Below are positions 24,546-32,781 of a stretch of 60,832 bases of DNA, in pieces. The notes beneath the pieces are model-generated. The model was not told the origin of the DNA. It saw only the letters and a program-made list of their open reading frames with translations, and did no database searches. Source of the stretch: Pseudomonadales bacterium (GTDB lineage Bacteria > Pseudomonadota > Gammaproteobacteria > Pseudomonadales > Azotimanducaceae); NCBI GenBank assembly GCA_016779325.1, contig JADHNU010000010.1, positions 1-60,832 of the forward strand. Direction: 5' to 3'. How positions within the stretch are numbered: the stretch's first letter is position 1; each line of letters begins with the position of its first letter. The translations under genes and the position numbers were made by a program.

Positions 24546-25751
24546 TTAGAGCCCGAGAACAGCCTTGGAAATAATGTTCTTTTGAATCTCGTTGGAGCCG
24601 CCGAAGATCGACGAGGCGCGCCCGTAGAGCATGCCCTTCATGGTCGGCATGACGTAGGGGTTGCCAATGGGCCCTTCGTTGTCGATGAGGGTCTGCTCCG
24701 GGTAGGGCATACCGTAGTAGCCAAAGGCCTCGATGGTCATCATGGCGATGGCCTGACCCAGCTCCGTACCGCGGATTTTCAGGATGGAGGACTCGGGCCC
24801 CGGGGCGCCCCCTTGCGCCACCTGCGCCAGCACGCGCAGTTCGGTCATGGACAGCGCTTCGAGTTCCACCTCCAGTTCCGTGACCCGTTGGCGGAAGGCC
24901 GGATCGTCCCACAGGGCGCCGCCGTCCATGCCCGTGTCCTGGGCAATGCGCTTGAGCCGGGCCAGCTGCACTTCACTCCGGGCCACGCCCGCAATGCCCG
25001 TGCGCTCGTGGGTGAGCAGGCCCTTGGCATAGGTCCAGCCCTTGTTCTCCTCGCCGACGAGGTTTTCCACGGGCACGCGCACATCCTTCAGCTCCACTTC
25101 GTTAACGGAGTGGATGCCGCCGAGGATGTAAACCGGGTTCACGGTGATGCCCGGGGTTTTCATGTCGATGAGCAGGAAGCTGATGCCTTCCTGCTTCTTC
25201 GCGCCGGTCTGGGTGCGCACAAGGCAGAACATCCAGTCGGCGACATGGGCCCCGGAGGTCCAGAGCTTGGTGCCGTTCACGACGTACTCGTCCCCTTCCC
25301 GCACGGCGCGGGTGGCCAGGCCAGCCAGATCCGAGCCCGCGCCCGGCTCCGAGTAGCCCTGGCACCAGATCATCCGCTCTTCGCGAATCTTCGGCAGGAA
25401 TTCGTTCTTCTGCGCGTCCGTGCCCCAGGTGTACAGCACGGGGGCCAGCATGCGGGCGCCAAAGGCGGACAGCTGCGGGCACTCAGCCTGGGCCGTCTCC
25501 CGATCCCAGATGTACTTTTGCGTGGGCGTCCAATCCGTGCCGCCCCACTGCTGCGGCCAGTTCGGCACGGCCCAGCCGCGCTCATTTAACGCGTCGATCC
25601 AGCGCCGCACCTCCGGGGAATGGCCCCGGGATTCCTCGAAGCGGCTGGAGGTGGCGCGCGCTCGACGCACCTCCTCGGGCCAGTAGGTCTTCACGAACTC
25701 CCGAACTTCCGCCTGGAACGCCAGATCGGCATCGCTTAACGCTAAATCCAT
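24546..25751 (-). CDS. Acyl-CoA dehydrogenase, large-subunit type (pimeloyl-CoA dehydrogenase-like)
   Basis: A 401-residue acyl-CoA dehydrogenase. WCQGYSEPGAGSDLAGL (about 127-143) is the FAD/substrate-binding signature of the middle domain, TKLWTSGAH follows, and the C-terminal helical domain ends in FGGSNEIQKNIISK, the usual FAD-pyrophosphate region. It resembles PimC. It is the first gene of a two-gene unit with the small-subunit type dehydrogenase, diverging from an isomerase-like crotonase across a 289-base spacer, so both sides may be co-regulated in one acyl-CoA pathway. Confidence 0.9.
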   Translation of the reverse strand: MDLALSDADLAFQAEVREFVKTYWPEEVRRARATSSRFEESRGHSPEVRRWIDALNERGWAVPNWPQQWGGTDWTPTQKYIWDRETAQAECPQLSAFGARMLAPVLYTWGTDAQKNEFLPKIREERMIWCQGYSEPGAGSDLAGLATRAVREGDEYVVNGTKLWTSGAHVADWMFCLVRTQTGAKKQEGISFLLIDMKTPGITVNPVYILGGIHSVNEVELKDVRVPVENLVGEENKGWTYAKGLLTHERTGIAGVARSEVQLARLKRIAQDTGMDGGALWDDPAFRQRVTELEVELEALSMTELRVLAQVAQGGAPGPESSILKIRGTELGQAIAMMTIEAFGYYGMPYPEQTLIDNEGPIGNPYVMPTMKGMLYGRASSIFGGSNEIQKNIISKAVLGL

Positions 25752-26040
25752 GGTGTCCTCTCGCTAATCCTTGCCGTAATAGAAAGAAGCGGGCTGGTCC
25801 CACTTCCCCGGGGCGCGAGCCCTTTGGAGACGGAGCGTTACCCGGCGCCGCCCCTGCGGGTGGGCCTTGGGCGCGGCTATTCTCCCCCTTCGACGCGCAA
25901 TAGACCGATGATAGGCGGGCCCCCCAGCGGGGGCAACCGTTCTGGGCGCCCGACCTAGGCCCGTGCACCGGTCCATGGAAAGGAAGCGCCCGGCGAGGCA
26001 CACTAGCGCCCTGATGCGACCTGGACCTTGGAGGGGTTTG
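25752..26040. promoter_or_regulatory. Divergent spacer, acyl-CoA dehydrogenase pair / crotonase
   Basis: A GC-rich 289-base divergent region. Toward the crotonase, CACACT at 25999-26004 within ACACTAGCGC (26000-26009) is a possible -10; the same ten bases occur before the insulinase-like gene. GCCCCC/GGGGGC near 25920 can form a small hairpin. I find no clear regulator palindrome such as a PsrA or FadR site. Confidence 0.35.
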
Positions 26041-26907
26041 ATGCATTTTGAAACGATTCGCTACGAACTCGACGGCGGTGTGCTTACGCTCACGCTGAAT
26101 CGGCCGGACCGGCTGAACGCCTTCAACAACACCATGATGCACGAGATGATCGCTGCGCTGGATGCGGCGGACGCCGACGACAACGTCCGCGCCATCGTGG
26201 TCACCGGCGAGGGTCGGGGCTTCTGCGCGGGCGCGGACCTGGAAAAGGGCGGCGAAACCTTCGACTACGACGCCCAGGGCCGCAGCGAAGATACCCGCGC
26301 CCTGCCCCCCCGGGACGGAGGCGGCCTCCTCACCCTGCGCATCTACGAGTGCAACAAACCCATGATCGCCGCCGTGAACGGCCCCGCCGTGGGCGTCGGG
26401 GCGACCATGCAGCTGCCCATGGACATTCGCCTGGCCTCGGAGAACGCCAAGTTTGGCTTTGTCTTCTCCCGCCGCGGCATCGTGCCCGAGGCCTGCTCCA
26501 GCTACTTCCTTCCCCGGGTGGTGGGTATCAGCCAGGCGCTCGAATGGGCCTACTCCGGGCGCGTGTTCTCCGCCCAGGAAGCCTTGGCCGGCGGTCTGGT
26601 AAAGGAAGTGCTGGCGCCGGAAGCCCTCCTGCCTCGGGCCCAGGAAATCGCCAAGGAAATCGCCGAAAACACCTCGGCCATTTCCGTCACCCTGATCCGT
26701 CACATGATGTGGCGCATGCTCGGCGCCGATCACCCCATGGAAGCGCACAAGATCGATTCCCGGGGCGTTTACGGCACGGGCCGGGGCCCCGATGCGAAGG
26801 AGGGCGTCATGTCCTTCCTCGAGAAGCGCCCGCCGGCCTTCACCGGCAAACCGAGCACGGATATGCCCGACTTCTTCCCCTGGTGGGAACAGCGGGACTT
26901 TGGCTAA
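26041..26907 (+). CDS. Crotonase-fold enoyl-CoA hydratase/isomerase family protein
   Basis: A 288-residue crotonase, started at ATG 26041 after GGAGGGG. It has GRGFCAGADLE (58-68) and VNGPAVGVGA (112-121) for CoA and oxyanion binding. As in the crotonase at 13.1-13.9 kb, the two classical hydratase glutamates are absent (Ala/Thr near 121-122 and Phe142), while GIVPEACSS carries Glu150 at the isomerase position. An enoyl-CoA isomerase role fits the neighbouring acyl-CoA dehydrogenases. The tail (FFPWWEQRDFG) is aromatic. A second gene, the CDGSH protein, follows after 24 bases with its own Shine-Dalgarno. Confidence 0.88.
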   Translation: MHFETIRYELDGGVLTLTLNRPDRLNAFNNTMMHEMIAALDAADADDNVRAIVVTGEGRGFCAGADLEKGGETFDYDAQGRSEDTRALPPRDGGGLLTLRIYECNKPMIAAVNGPAVGVGATMQLPMDIRLASENAKFGFVFSRRGIVPEACSSYFLPRVVGISQALEWAYSGRVFSAQEALAGGLVKEVLAPEALLPRAQEIAKEIAENTSAISVTLIRHMMWRMLGADHPMEAHKIDSRGVYGTGRGPDAKEGVMSFLEKRPPAFTGKPSTDMPDFFPWWEQRDFG

Positions 26908-26931
26908 GCCGTAAGGCAAAGGAGATCACCC

Positions 26932-27171
26932 ATGAGCGACGCCGTGGTAGCCCAGAAAGCGCCCTTCCCCGTCGAGCTGACGGAAGGGCAAAAGGTGTTT
27001 TGGTGCAGTTGTGGCCGCAGCAGTAAGCAGCCCTTCTGCGATGGCTCTCATAAGGGCACGGATTTCACCCCCGTGGCCTTCGAGGCGCCGGCCGCCAAAA
27101 CCTACTACTTCTGCGGGTGCAAGGCGTCGGCCAAAGCCCCCCTCTGCGACGGGGCGCACAACGCCCTCTAA
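26932..27171 (+). CDS. Double CDGSH iron-sulfur protein
   Basis: A 79-residue protein made of two CDGSH iron-sulfur motifs. The first has Cys25, Cys27, Cys36 and His40 (CSCG...FCDGSH), the second Cys61, Cys63, Cys72 and His76 (CGCK...LCDGAH). Each should hold a labile, redox-active [2Fe-2S] cluster, as in the two-motif CISD3/Miner2 type. It is soluble, with no membrane segment. The start has AAAGGAG upstream. The roles of bacterial CDGSH proteins in cluster transfer or redox sensing are known only in outline. It sits between a crotonase and the DUF349 gene. Confidence 0.93.
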   Translation: MSDAVVAQKAPFPVELTEGQKVFWCSCGRSSKQPFCDGSHKGTDFTPVAFEAPAAKTYYFCGCKASAKAPLCDGAHNAL

Positions 27172-27223
27172 TCCAGCCTCTGCGCCGGGGCGCCCTGCCC
27201 CGGCCTGACCTTGAGACACACCG

Positions 27224-30142
27224 ATGCTTACTCGCTACCTGCAGCAGCTCACGGGGACCGACCTCTCCGCCGCCGATCCCGCCCGTCGCTTAAGCGCCCT
27301 CGCCAAGCTCGATCCCGCTAAGGATCGGGATAAGCTCCTCTTGGTCATGACGGAGGACACGGAAGAGGCGGTACGCGAAGCCGCCCTAAGGGTACTTGCG
27401 GACCCGCCCCTCTGCCTGGAGCAGCTGGCCACCCCGGGCCTTGGCGGCCCGGCGCGTACGGTGCTGGCCGAACTCCTGGGCGCCGGCGCGCCCCTCGAGC
27501 CCCTTATGGCGGGCTTGGATGAGACGGGGCTCCGGCGCCTTGTGGATGCCTGCCGGGAGCCGGCCCATTTCGAGCCCGTGCTTGCCGCGCTGCAGGAAGA
27601 GGACACCTTCGCCCATATCGCTTCGCGCCACCCCGCCGCACCGGTGCGGGCCGCCGCCGCGGCCCGGGTGACCCGCCACGAAGCCCTGCGCACCCTAGAA
27701 AAGCAGGTCCGCAGCAAAGATAAGGCCGTGGCCCAGCAGCTCCGGGCGCGCCTAGACCACTACCGAGCCGCGCGAAAGGAAACGGACGCCCTCGCCCTGG
27801 AGCTCGAAAGCCAGGCCCAGCGCCTGCTCGCCCATGCTCAGGGTACGGATGACGGCCATCTTCTTGACCGCTACCGCGCAGCGGAACGCCAACGCGCGGA
27901 GTATCGCGGCACCCTCGCCGCGCTTGCCCAAACCCTGCGCCACTTTGGCGACCAGGCCAGCGCCTTTGACCAGGCCCTCCAGGCCTTTGATCAGGCGCTC
28001 GGCCAGCTCGACGCCCGTCTGGCGGAGGAGCAGCGCGCCGCCGCCGCCGCCGCGGCCCTCGAAGCCGCCGCCGCCGCCAAGCGCGACCAGCTAAAGCAGC
28101 AGCTTGAGGCCCTCGAAGGGCTCCTGACGGACGCCGAACTGCGCATCAGCCGCGGCGAGGGCCTGGCCCTTAGCTCCACCCTCAGCGCCGCTCTCCGCCT
28201 TGAAGGCGAGCGCTGGGACGACGCCCTTAGCAGCGAGCCGTCCCTCCCCGATGCGGTGCTTAGCCCCCTCAAGAAGACCTTTAGCCACTTGCATAGTCGG
28301 CTGAGCGAACGCTTGGAGGCCCTCGAGCGCCTCAGCACCGCAAGCCCTTTACCGGAAGCCCCGGAGGCCCTTCCCGAACTGCCCGAGCATCCGCCGAAGG
28401 ATCCGGAAGCGGCCACCGCCCTTTGGGCGAGCGCCGCAGCCCTCGGAGAAGCGCTGGAAGCCCTAGATCGTTGGGTATCCACCCTGGCCTGGCCCCGGGA
28501 AGGCGCCCTGCCGCCGGAAGCCATGGCGGCGCGGCGCCAGCGCGAGGCCCTAAGCCAGCGGGCCCGGGCCCTAGACGCCCTCGCCCAGCGCGCCCAGGAA
28601 CGAGCAGAGAAGCGCGTACAACGCTTTGACCGCGCCCTTTCGAGCGAACAAGCCAAGGCCGCCGGCGGCATGCTTGCGGAGCTGAAAACCCTGCATCCGG
28701 CCCTCCCCCCGGTGTTTCAGGGGGGCATCGATCTCGCCGAACTCGAAGCGCGCTACCAGGCGCTGCGCGAGCAGCTCTTCGAAGCCAGCCTCGAAGCGCG
28801 GGAAGCGCTCATCGGCCAACTTGAAACCCTGGCCGCCACGCCGCTGGAGGCAGCGGCCCCGGCAGCCGACGGAGAGGGCGACAGCGCCGACGACGCCGAG
28901 AGCGCAGGCAAGGCCCGGGCCGAGGCGGTCAAGGCCCTGCGCAGCGCCTGGAACGGCCTTGGGCCTCTGCGGGGCGAGGCGGGCAAAGCCCTGCAAAAGC
29001 GCTTCGACGGCGCTGCGGAAGCCGCCTTCGAGCCCGCTCGCGCGGCCTTCGAGGCCCAAAGCCAGCAGCGCGCGGCCAACACGGCGGCCCGGGAGGCGCT
29101 GCTCAAAACCCTGGAGGCCACCCTCGATGCCGTGGACTGGGAGGCCCCCGATTGGAAAGCGCTCGATCGCCTCTATCGGGAAAGCAACGCGGCCTGGCGT
29201 CAGCATGAGCCCGTGGACAATAGCGGCCGCCGTCTCGCGGGCCCCTTCTTCTCCCGTATGCGTGGCCTAAAGAGCCAGCTGGAGGCGCGCTGGCAAGCGA
29301 ACATTGCGGCCAAGCGCGCCCTCGTGGCGGAGGCTGAGGCCCTGGCTCAAAGCGATGGGGGCCGGGACGCGGCAGAGCAATGCAAAGCGCTTCAGCGTCG
29401 CTGGGCCGAAATCGACATCACCCCCCGGAAGCTGGACCGGGCCCTATGGACCACCTTCCGCAGCCACTGCGACGCCATTTTTGGCAACCTGCAGAAAGCG
29501 CGCACGGAAGCCAAGCAGGCCGCTGATGCGGAAAGCCAGGCCCTGCGCACCCTCACGGAGCAGGTTCGGGCGGGCTTGGCCGCCGCGGAAGACGAAGCCG
29601 CCCTCCAGGCTCTGCCCCTCGGCGCGCTTCGACAGGCCCTTAAGGCCCTGCCTCGTCGCGGTCCCCGCAGTGTGGACGCAGCGCGCCAGGCCGCAGAGAA
29701 GACCCTAGACGCGGTGAAGCATGCCAAGGGACGCTTTGCTCGCCGCCAGGCCACGGCTCAGCTCGCCAGCATTCTCGAACTCGATCAGCGCTGCTGCGAA
29801 GCGGAAGCGGCCGGACAGGCCCTGCCGGAGAGCGACGATGCAGCACTCAAGGCGGCGCTCGAGGCCCGGGCTCAGGGGGCGCCGGATAACGCAGCGCGGC
29901 GGGAAGCCTGCATCGATCTGGAAATGGCCCTCGGGGTGGAGAGCCCCGCCAGCGATGCGCAGCTGCGCCTGGCGCGGCAGGTCGCGCGCCTGGCCTCGGG
30001 CCTGGGCAAGGGCCCGGCGGAGGACGATCCGCAGCAGCGGGCCACCACGGCGGCCCTTCGCCTGCTGGCCACGGCCATGGCTGGGGACGAAGGACTGGCT
30101 TTGGCGCAGCGCGCCCGCGACGCCCTGGCAACGGGGGGCTAG
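27224..30142 (+). CDS. DUF349 domain protein
   Basis: A 972-residue, largely helical protein rich in alanine, leucine, glutamate and arginine. The first 200 residues resemble a HEAT-like helical repeat; several DUF349 modules follow, the clearest around 700-770 (RWAEIDITPRKLDRALWTTF). Runs of GCC codons at 28039-28076 encode alanine tracts in a coiled-coil part (about 260-300). DUF349 proteins are widespread in gammaproteobacteria and have no firmly established function. The next gene (CPXCG protein) begins six bases after its stop, so the two are co-transcribed. Confidence 0.88.
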   Translation: MLTRYLQQLTGTDLSAADPARRLSALAKLDPAKDRDKLLLVMTEDTEEAVREAALRVLADPPLCLEQLATPGLGGPARTVLAELLGAGAPLEPLMAGLDETGLRRLVDACREPAHFEPVLAALQEEDTFAHIASRHPAAPVRAAAAARVTRHEALRTLEKQVRSKDKAVAQQLRARLDHYRAARKETDALALELESQAQRLLAHAQGTDDGHLLDRYRAAERQRAEYRGTLAALAQTLRHFGDQASAFDQALQAFDQALGQLDARLAEEQRAAAAAAALEAAAAAKRDQLKQQLEALEGLLTDAELRISRGEGLALSSTLSAALRLEGERWDDALSSEPSLPDAVLSPLKKTFSHLHSRLSERLEALERLSTASPLPEAPEALPELPEHPPKDPEAATALWASAAALGEALEALDRWVSTLAWPREGALPPEAMAARRQREALSQRARALDALAQRAQERAEKRVQRFDRALSSEQAKAAGGMLAELKTLHPALPPVFQGGIDLAELEARYQALREQLFEASLEAREALIGQLETLAATPLEAAAPAADGEGDSADDAESAGKARAEAVKALRSAWNGLGPLRGEAGKALQKRFDGAAEAAFEPARAAFEAQSQQRAANTAAREALLKTLEATLDAVDWEAPDWKALDRLYRESNAAWRQHEPVDNSGRRLAGPFFSRMRGLKSQLEARWQANIAAKRALVAEAEALAQSDGGRDAAEQCKALQRRWAEIDITPRKLDRALWTTFRSHCDAIFGNLQKARTEAKQAADAESQALRTLTEQVRAGLAAAEDEAALQALPLGALRQALKALPRRGPRSVDAARQAAEKTLDAVKHAKGRFARRQATAQLASILELDQRCCEAEAAGQALPESDDAALKAALEARAQGAPDNAARREACIDLEMALGVESPASDAQLRLARQVARLASGLGKGPAEDDPQQRATTAALRLLATAMAGDEGLALAQRARDALATGG

Positions 30143-30148
30143 GGGCCC

Positions 30149-30355
30149 ATGCTCGAGCCCCTAGCCATCGAGTGCCCCTACTGCGGGGAAGGCTTCGAAA
30201 CCCTCTTCGATAGCAGCGAAGGGGGGTTCGGAGACCGCGCGGTCGTCACCATTGAAGATTGTTACGTATGCTGTCGCCCCATCACCCTGCGCCATCACCT
30301 AGACGCCAGCGGCGAGCGCCTCAGCACGGACGCCCTACGGGATAGCGACGGCTAG
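30149..30355 (+). CDS. CPXCG-motif cysteine-rich protein
   Basis: A 68-residue protein of the Cys_rich_CPXG family: CPYCGE (Cys9, Cys12) at the N-terminus and CYVCCRPI (Cys38, Cys41, Cys42) later, so it is probably a small zinc protein. Its function is unknown. The start lies six bases after the DUF349 stop. Its TAG stop lies in CTAG 30352-30355, shared with the sensor kinase gene on the other strand. Confidence 0.88.
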   Translation: MLEPLAIECPYCGEGFETLFDSSEGGFGDRAVVTIEDCYVCCRPITLRHHLDASGERLSTDALRDSDG

Positions 30356-31734
30356 GCGCCCTCGCGGCGCGGTAGGGTGATACAGACCGCCGCTCCCCCC
30401 AGGGGAGAGGTCTCGAAGGCCAGCGCACCCCCGTAACCCGCTACCCGCTCCGTTACCATGGCCAGGCCAATGCCCTGCCCTTGCTGGGCCGTATCGGCCC
30501 GGGCACCCCGGGTCAGCACGTAGCGGTGCAGCGCCTCGGGAATGCCTGGGCCGTCGTCCTCAACCCAGATTTTCACGGCGCCGGCAATGGCCTCGGCCCG
30601 CAGATGGACCCGGCTCTTACCGTACTTGCAGGCGTTGTCCAAAAGGTTCCCAAGCAGATCGTAGAGGTCGCGCTCGTCGATGGAGACAGTGAGGGCCGGG
30701 TCCAGCTCCGCCGTGAGGGTGAGGCCCCGATCAGCGTGGAGGCGACGCAGGCCCGCAAGGAGCCGCTCCCCATGCATGGCCAGGGGGACGTCCTCCGCGA
30801 CGAGGGGATTCGCCCCGACGCTCGCCCGCTTCAGATGATGACCAATAATGCTTTCCATGCGCGCCAGCTGCGCGCTGCGCTCCTCCTCGTCCTCGGCCTT
30901 CGCGTTGCGCAGGATCGCCAGAGGGGTTTTGAGGCTATGCGCAAGATCGTCCAAGGTGGTGCGGTAGCGCTTTTGCCGCGCCCGCTCCGAGGCCAAGAGG
31001 GTTTCGAGATTGTGCACCAGGCCTGAAAGCTCCTGGGGCCAGGCACCCTCCAGAGCCCCCTCCTCCCCCCGCTCGAGGGCGGCCAGGGCGCGGGCCACCC
31101 GACTGAAGGGCGCCAGAGCGGCCCAAAGCAGGGCCATCTGTAACAGCAGCAGCGCCGCCGTCGCGCCCCCCAGCCAGAGCCATAGGGCGCGGCGAAAGCC
31201 CCGCGCTTCCTGCTGGAAAGGCTGCTGGCTGAAGCTCACTTCAAGGCTGTAGGGCCGATCGCCTTCCGGCCCCTCCCAAAGGAGTCCAAAGGTGAAGCGA
31301 TAGAGCGGCGCGCCGGCTAGCGTTGCCGTGCGATCAAAGGCTTCGCCCCCGGGGGGCATGGGCAGGGGCGATGGCAGGGAAACGGCGCTGTGCCCAAGGC
31401 TCTGGCTTTGCCATTTCAAGGTGCCCGCCTCGTCAAAAAGGCGCGCATAGAGCCCCGAGCCTGGGCGGTTATAGCGCGCTTCGGAGAGGCGAAGGGGCAG
31501 GGTTAGGCCTGCCCCATCCCACTCCGCCACGCTTAGAAGATTCAGCACGCGAAGGCGCAGCTGGGCCCGGGCGGAATCGTCAATGCTGGCGCGAAAGGCG
31601 CCGTCGAGCACGAAGCCCGTGAGGGAGAGGAACAGCAACAGCGTAAGGCCCGCCGCGAAGAGCAGGCGCCGCCTAAGAGAACCGTTAGGCTGGGAAAGCC
31701 AGCGAAACAGGGGCGACCGACGCCCGGCCGCCAT
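30352..31734 (-). CDS. PhoQ-like sensor histidine kinase
   Basis: A 460-residue membrane kinase. It has a transmembrane segment at about 24-46, a periplasmic sensor region of some 135 residues, a second segment at about 184-209, then the H-box DLAHSLKTPLAIL with phospho-acceptor His266. The ATPase motifs follow: NLLDNACKYGKS (N box), VEDDGPGIP (G1) and GQGIGLAM (G2). The SLKTPL H-box and the overall build are like PhoQ and related kinases of gammaproteobacteria. The gene starts five bases after the response regulator. The signal sensed cannot be read from the sequence; divalent cations or envelope stress would be usual guesses. Confidence 0.92.
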   Translation of the reverse strand: MAAGRRSPLFRWLSQPNGSLRRRLLFAAGLTLLLFLSLTGFVLDGAFRASIDDSARAQLRLRVLNLLSVAEWDGAGLTLPLRLSEARYNRPGSGLYARLFDEAGTLKWQSQSLGHSAVSLPSPLPMPPGGEAFDRTATLAGAPLYRFTFGLLWEGPEGDRPYSLEVSFSQQPFQQEARGFRRALWLWLGGATAALLLLQMALLWAALAPFSRVARALAALERGEEGALEGAWPQELSGLVHNLETLLASERARQKRYRTTLDDLAHSLKTPLAILRNAKAEDEEERSAQLARMESIIGHHLKRASVGANPLVAEDVPLAMHGERLLAGLRRLHADRGLTLTAELDPALTVSIDERDLYDLLGNLLDNACKYGKSRVHLRAEAIAGAVKIWVEDDGPGIPEALHRYVLTRGARADTAQQGQGIGLAMVTERVAGYGGALAFETSPLGGAAVCITLPRREGA

Positions 31735-31739
31735 CGTCC

Positions 31740-32417
31740 TTACCCCTCTGCCGCGAGGAGCCGGTAGCCTTGCCCGCGTACCGTATCGATCGTCGACCGG
31801 CCAGCGAGGGGGTCGAGCTTGCGCCGGAGCCGGCCCACAAACACCTCAATGACGTTGCTGTCGCGCTCGAAATCCTGGGCGTAGAGATGTTCCGTCAACT
31901 CCGTCTTGGAGATGACCTTGCTCGGGTGGAGCATCATGTATTCCAGCAGGTTGTACTCATAGGCCGTGAGGATGACCCGGGTGCCGCCCACGCGCACATC
32001 CTTCGCCGAGGTGTCGAGCTCGAGGGGGCCGTGCCGCAACACCGCACTGGCGTGGCCCGAAGCCCGGCGCACGAGGGCGCGAAGCCGGGCCAGGAGCTCC
32101 TCGAAATGGAAGGGTTTGGTGAGGTAATCATCGGCCCCGGCCTCGAGGCCCAACACCTTGTCCTGCCAGCCATCGCGGGCCGTGAGGATGAGCACGGGCA
32201 CCCGATTCTCGGCGTCGCGCAGGGCTTTGATCAGGCCAAGGCCGTCGAGCTCCGGGAGCCCAAGGTCGACCACGGCGGCGTCGTAGGGCAGCTCCTGCGC
32301 CATGTAGAGCCCTTCCCGTCCGTCCCCGGCGTGCTCCACCACGAGCCCCTCCTGCTGGAGGTGCATCTTCAGCTGGCTCGCCAGGGTGGGGTCGTCCTCT
32401 ACGATCAGTATGCGCAT
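31740..32417 (-). CDS. OmpR/PhoP-family response regulator
   Basis: A 225-residue DNA-binding regulator. The receiver domain shows the acidic pocket Glu7-Asp8-Asp9, phospho-acceptor Asp51 (VVDLGLPELDG) and Lys101 (LTKPF). The C-terminal winged-helix domain contains the recognition segment NVIEVFVGRLRRKLD and the family ending TVRGQGYRL. It overlaps the PepSY gene stop by one base (TAATG) and is followed after five bases by the kinase, so the three form one operon. Confidence 0.94.
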   Translation of the reverse strand: MRILIVEDDPTLASQLKMHLQQEGLVVEHAGDGREGLYMAQELPYDAAVVDLGLPELDGLGLIKALRDAENRVPVLILTARDGWQDKVLGLEAGADDYLTKPFHFEELLARLRALVRRASGHASAVLRHGPLELDTSAKDVRVGGTRVILTAYEYNLLEYMMLHPSKVISKTELTEHLYAQDFERDSNVIEVFVGRLRRKLDPLAGRSTIDTVRGQGYRLLAAEG

Positions 32418-32719
32418 TAGCGCCGCGCTCCCCGCTGGTCCAAGATTTCGCCCGTTTCGGCGTCAACCACCAGGGTTTTAACCCGCCCGTCGTCTAAAAG
32501 CACCTTCACTTTCACGGCGCGGGCCCGCTCCGCTGCCGGCGCCACGGCAATGACCTGGCCGCCGTAGCGCCGCTCCACGTGGCGCGTGGCGGAGGCAAAA
32601 TCGCTACGAAGCCCTTCCGCCGGGGCCGCCAGCGCGCTTTGGAGGCATACAAGCCAGATAAGAACCGCAGCCCCCAGATAAAGCACGGGGGAAAGGCGAC
32701 GGGCCATGGGGGTGTCCAT
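32417..32719 (-). CDS. PepSY domain protein
   Basis: A 100-residue exported protein: hydrophobic signal segment at about 10-30 (LYLGAAVLIWLVCLQ, cleavage near ALAAP), then a single PepSY domain ending VDAETGEILDQRG. PepSY domains are thought to bind or inhibit peptidases or to sense in the periplasm. ATG 32719 has GGAG seven bases upstream; ATG 32707 is an alternative. It is the first gene of the operon with the PhoP/PhoQ-like pair, which suggests that it modulates the kinase. Confidence 0.85.
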   Translation of the reverse strand: MDTPMARRLSPVLYLGAAVLIWLVCLQSALAAPAEGLRSDFASATRHVERRYGGQVIAVAPAAERARAVKVKVLLDDGRVKTLVVDAETGEILDQRGARR

Positions 32720-32781
32720 CCTTGCGCTCCGGGGCGCCTAACCATTTGAGACCACGACTACCATGGCCCTGCGGTCATGAA

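Noticed and set aside
23240-24574. A 444-codon plus-strand open frame opposite the small-subunit acyl-CoA dehydrogenase
   Set aside because: It is the mirror of a well-supported dehydrogenase gene, rich in His, Gly and Arg, and spans a strong terminator of the opposite strand.
25582-26919. A long minus-strand open frame (445 codons) opposite the crotonase at 26041-26907
   Set aside because: It lies antisense to a clear crotonase with family motifs and covers the divergent spacer; its product has no recognisable family and the biased composition typical of shadow frames in GC-rich DNA.
28037-28076. GCC repeat as a phase-variable microsatellite
   Set aside because: It encodes alanines in a helical part of the DUF349 protein and is a triplet repeat, so slippage would not change the frame; alanine runs are common in this GC-rich protein.
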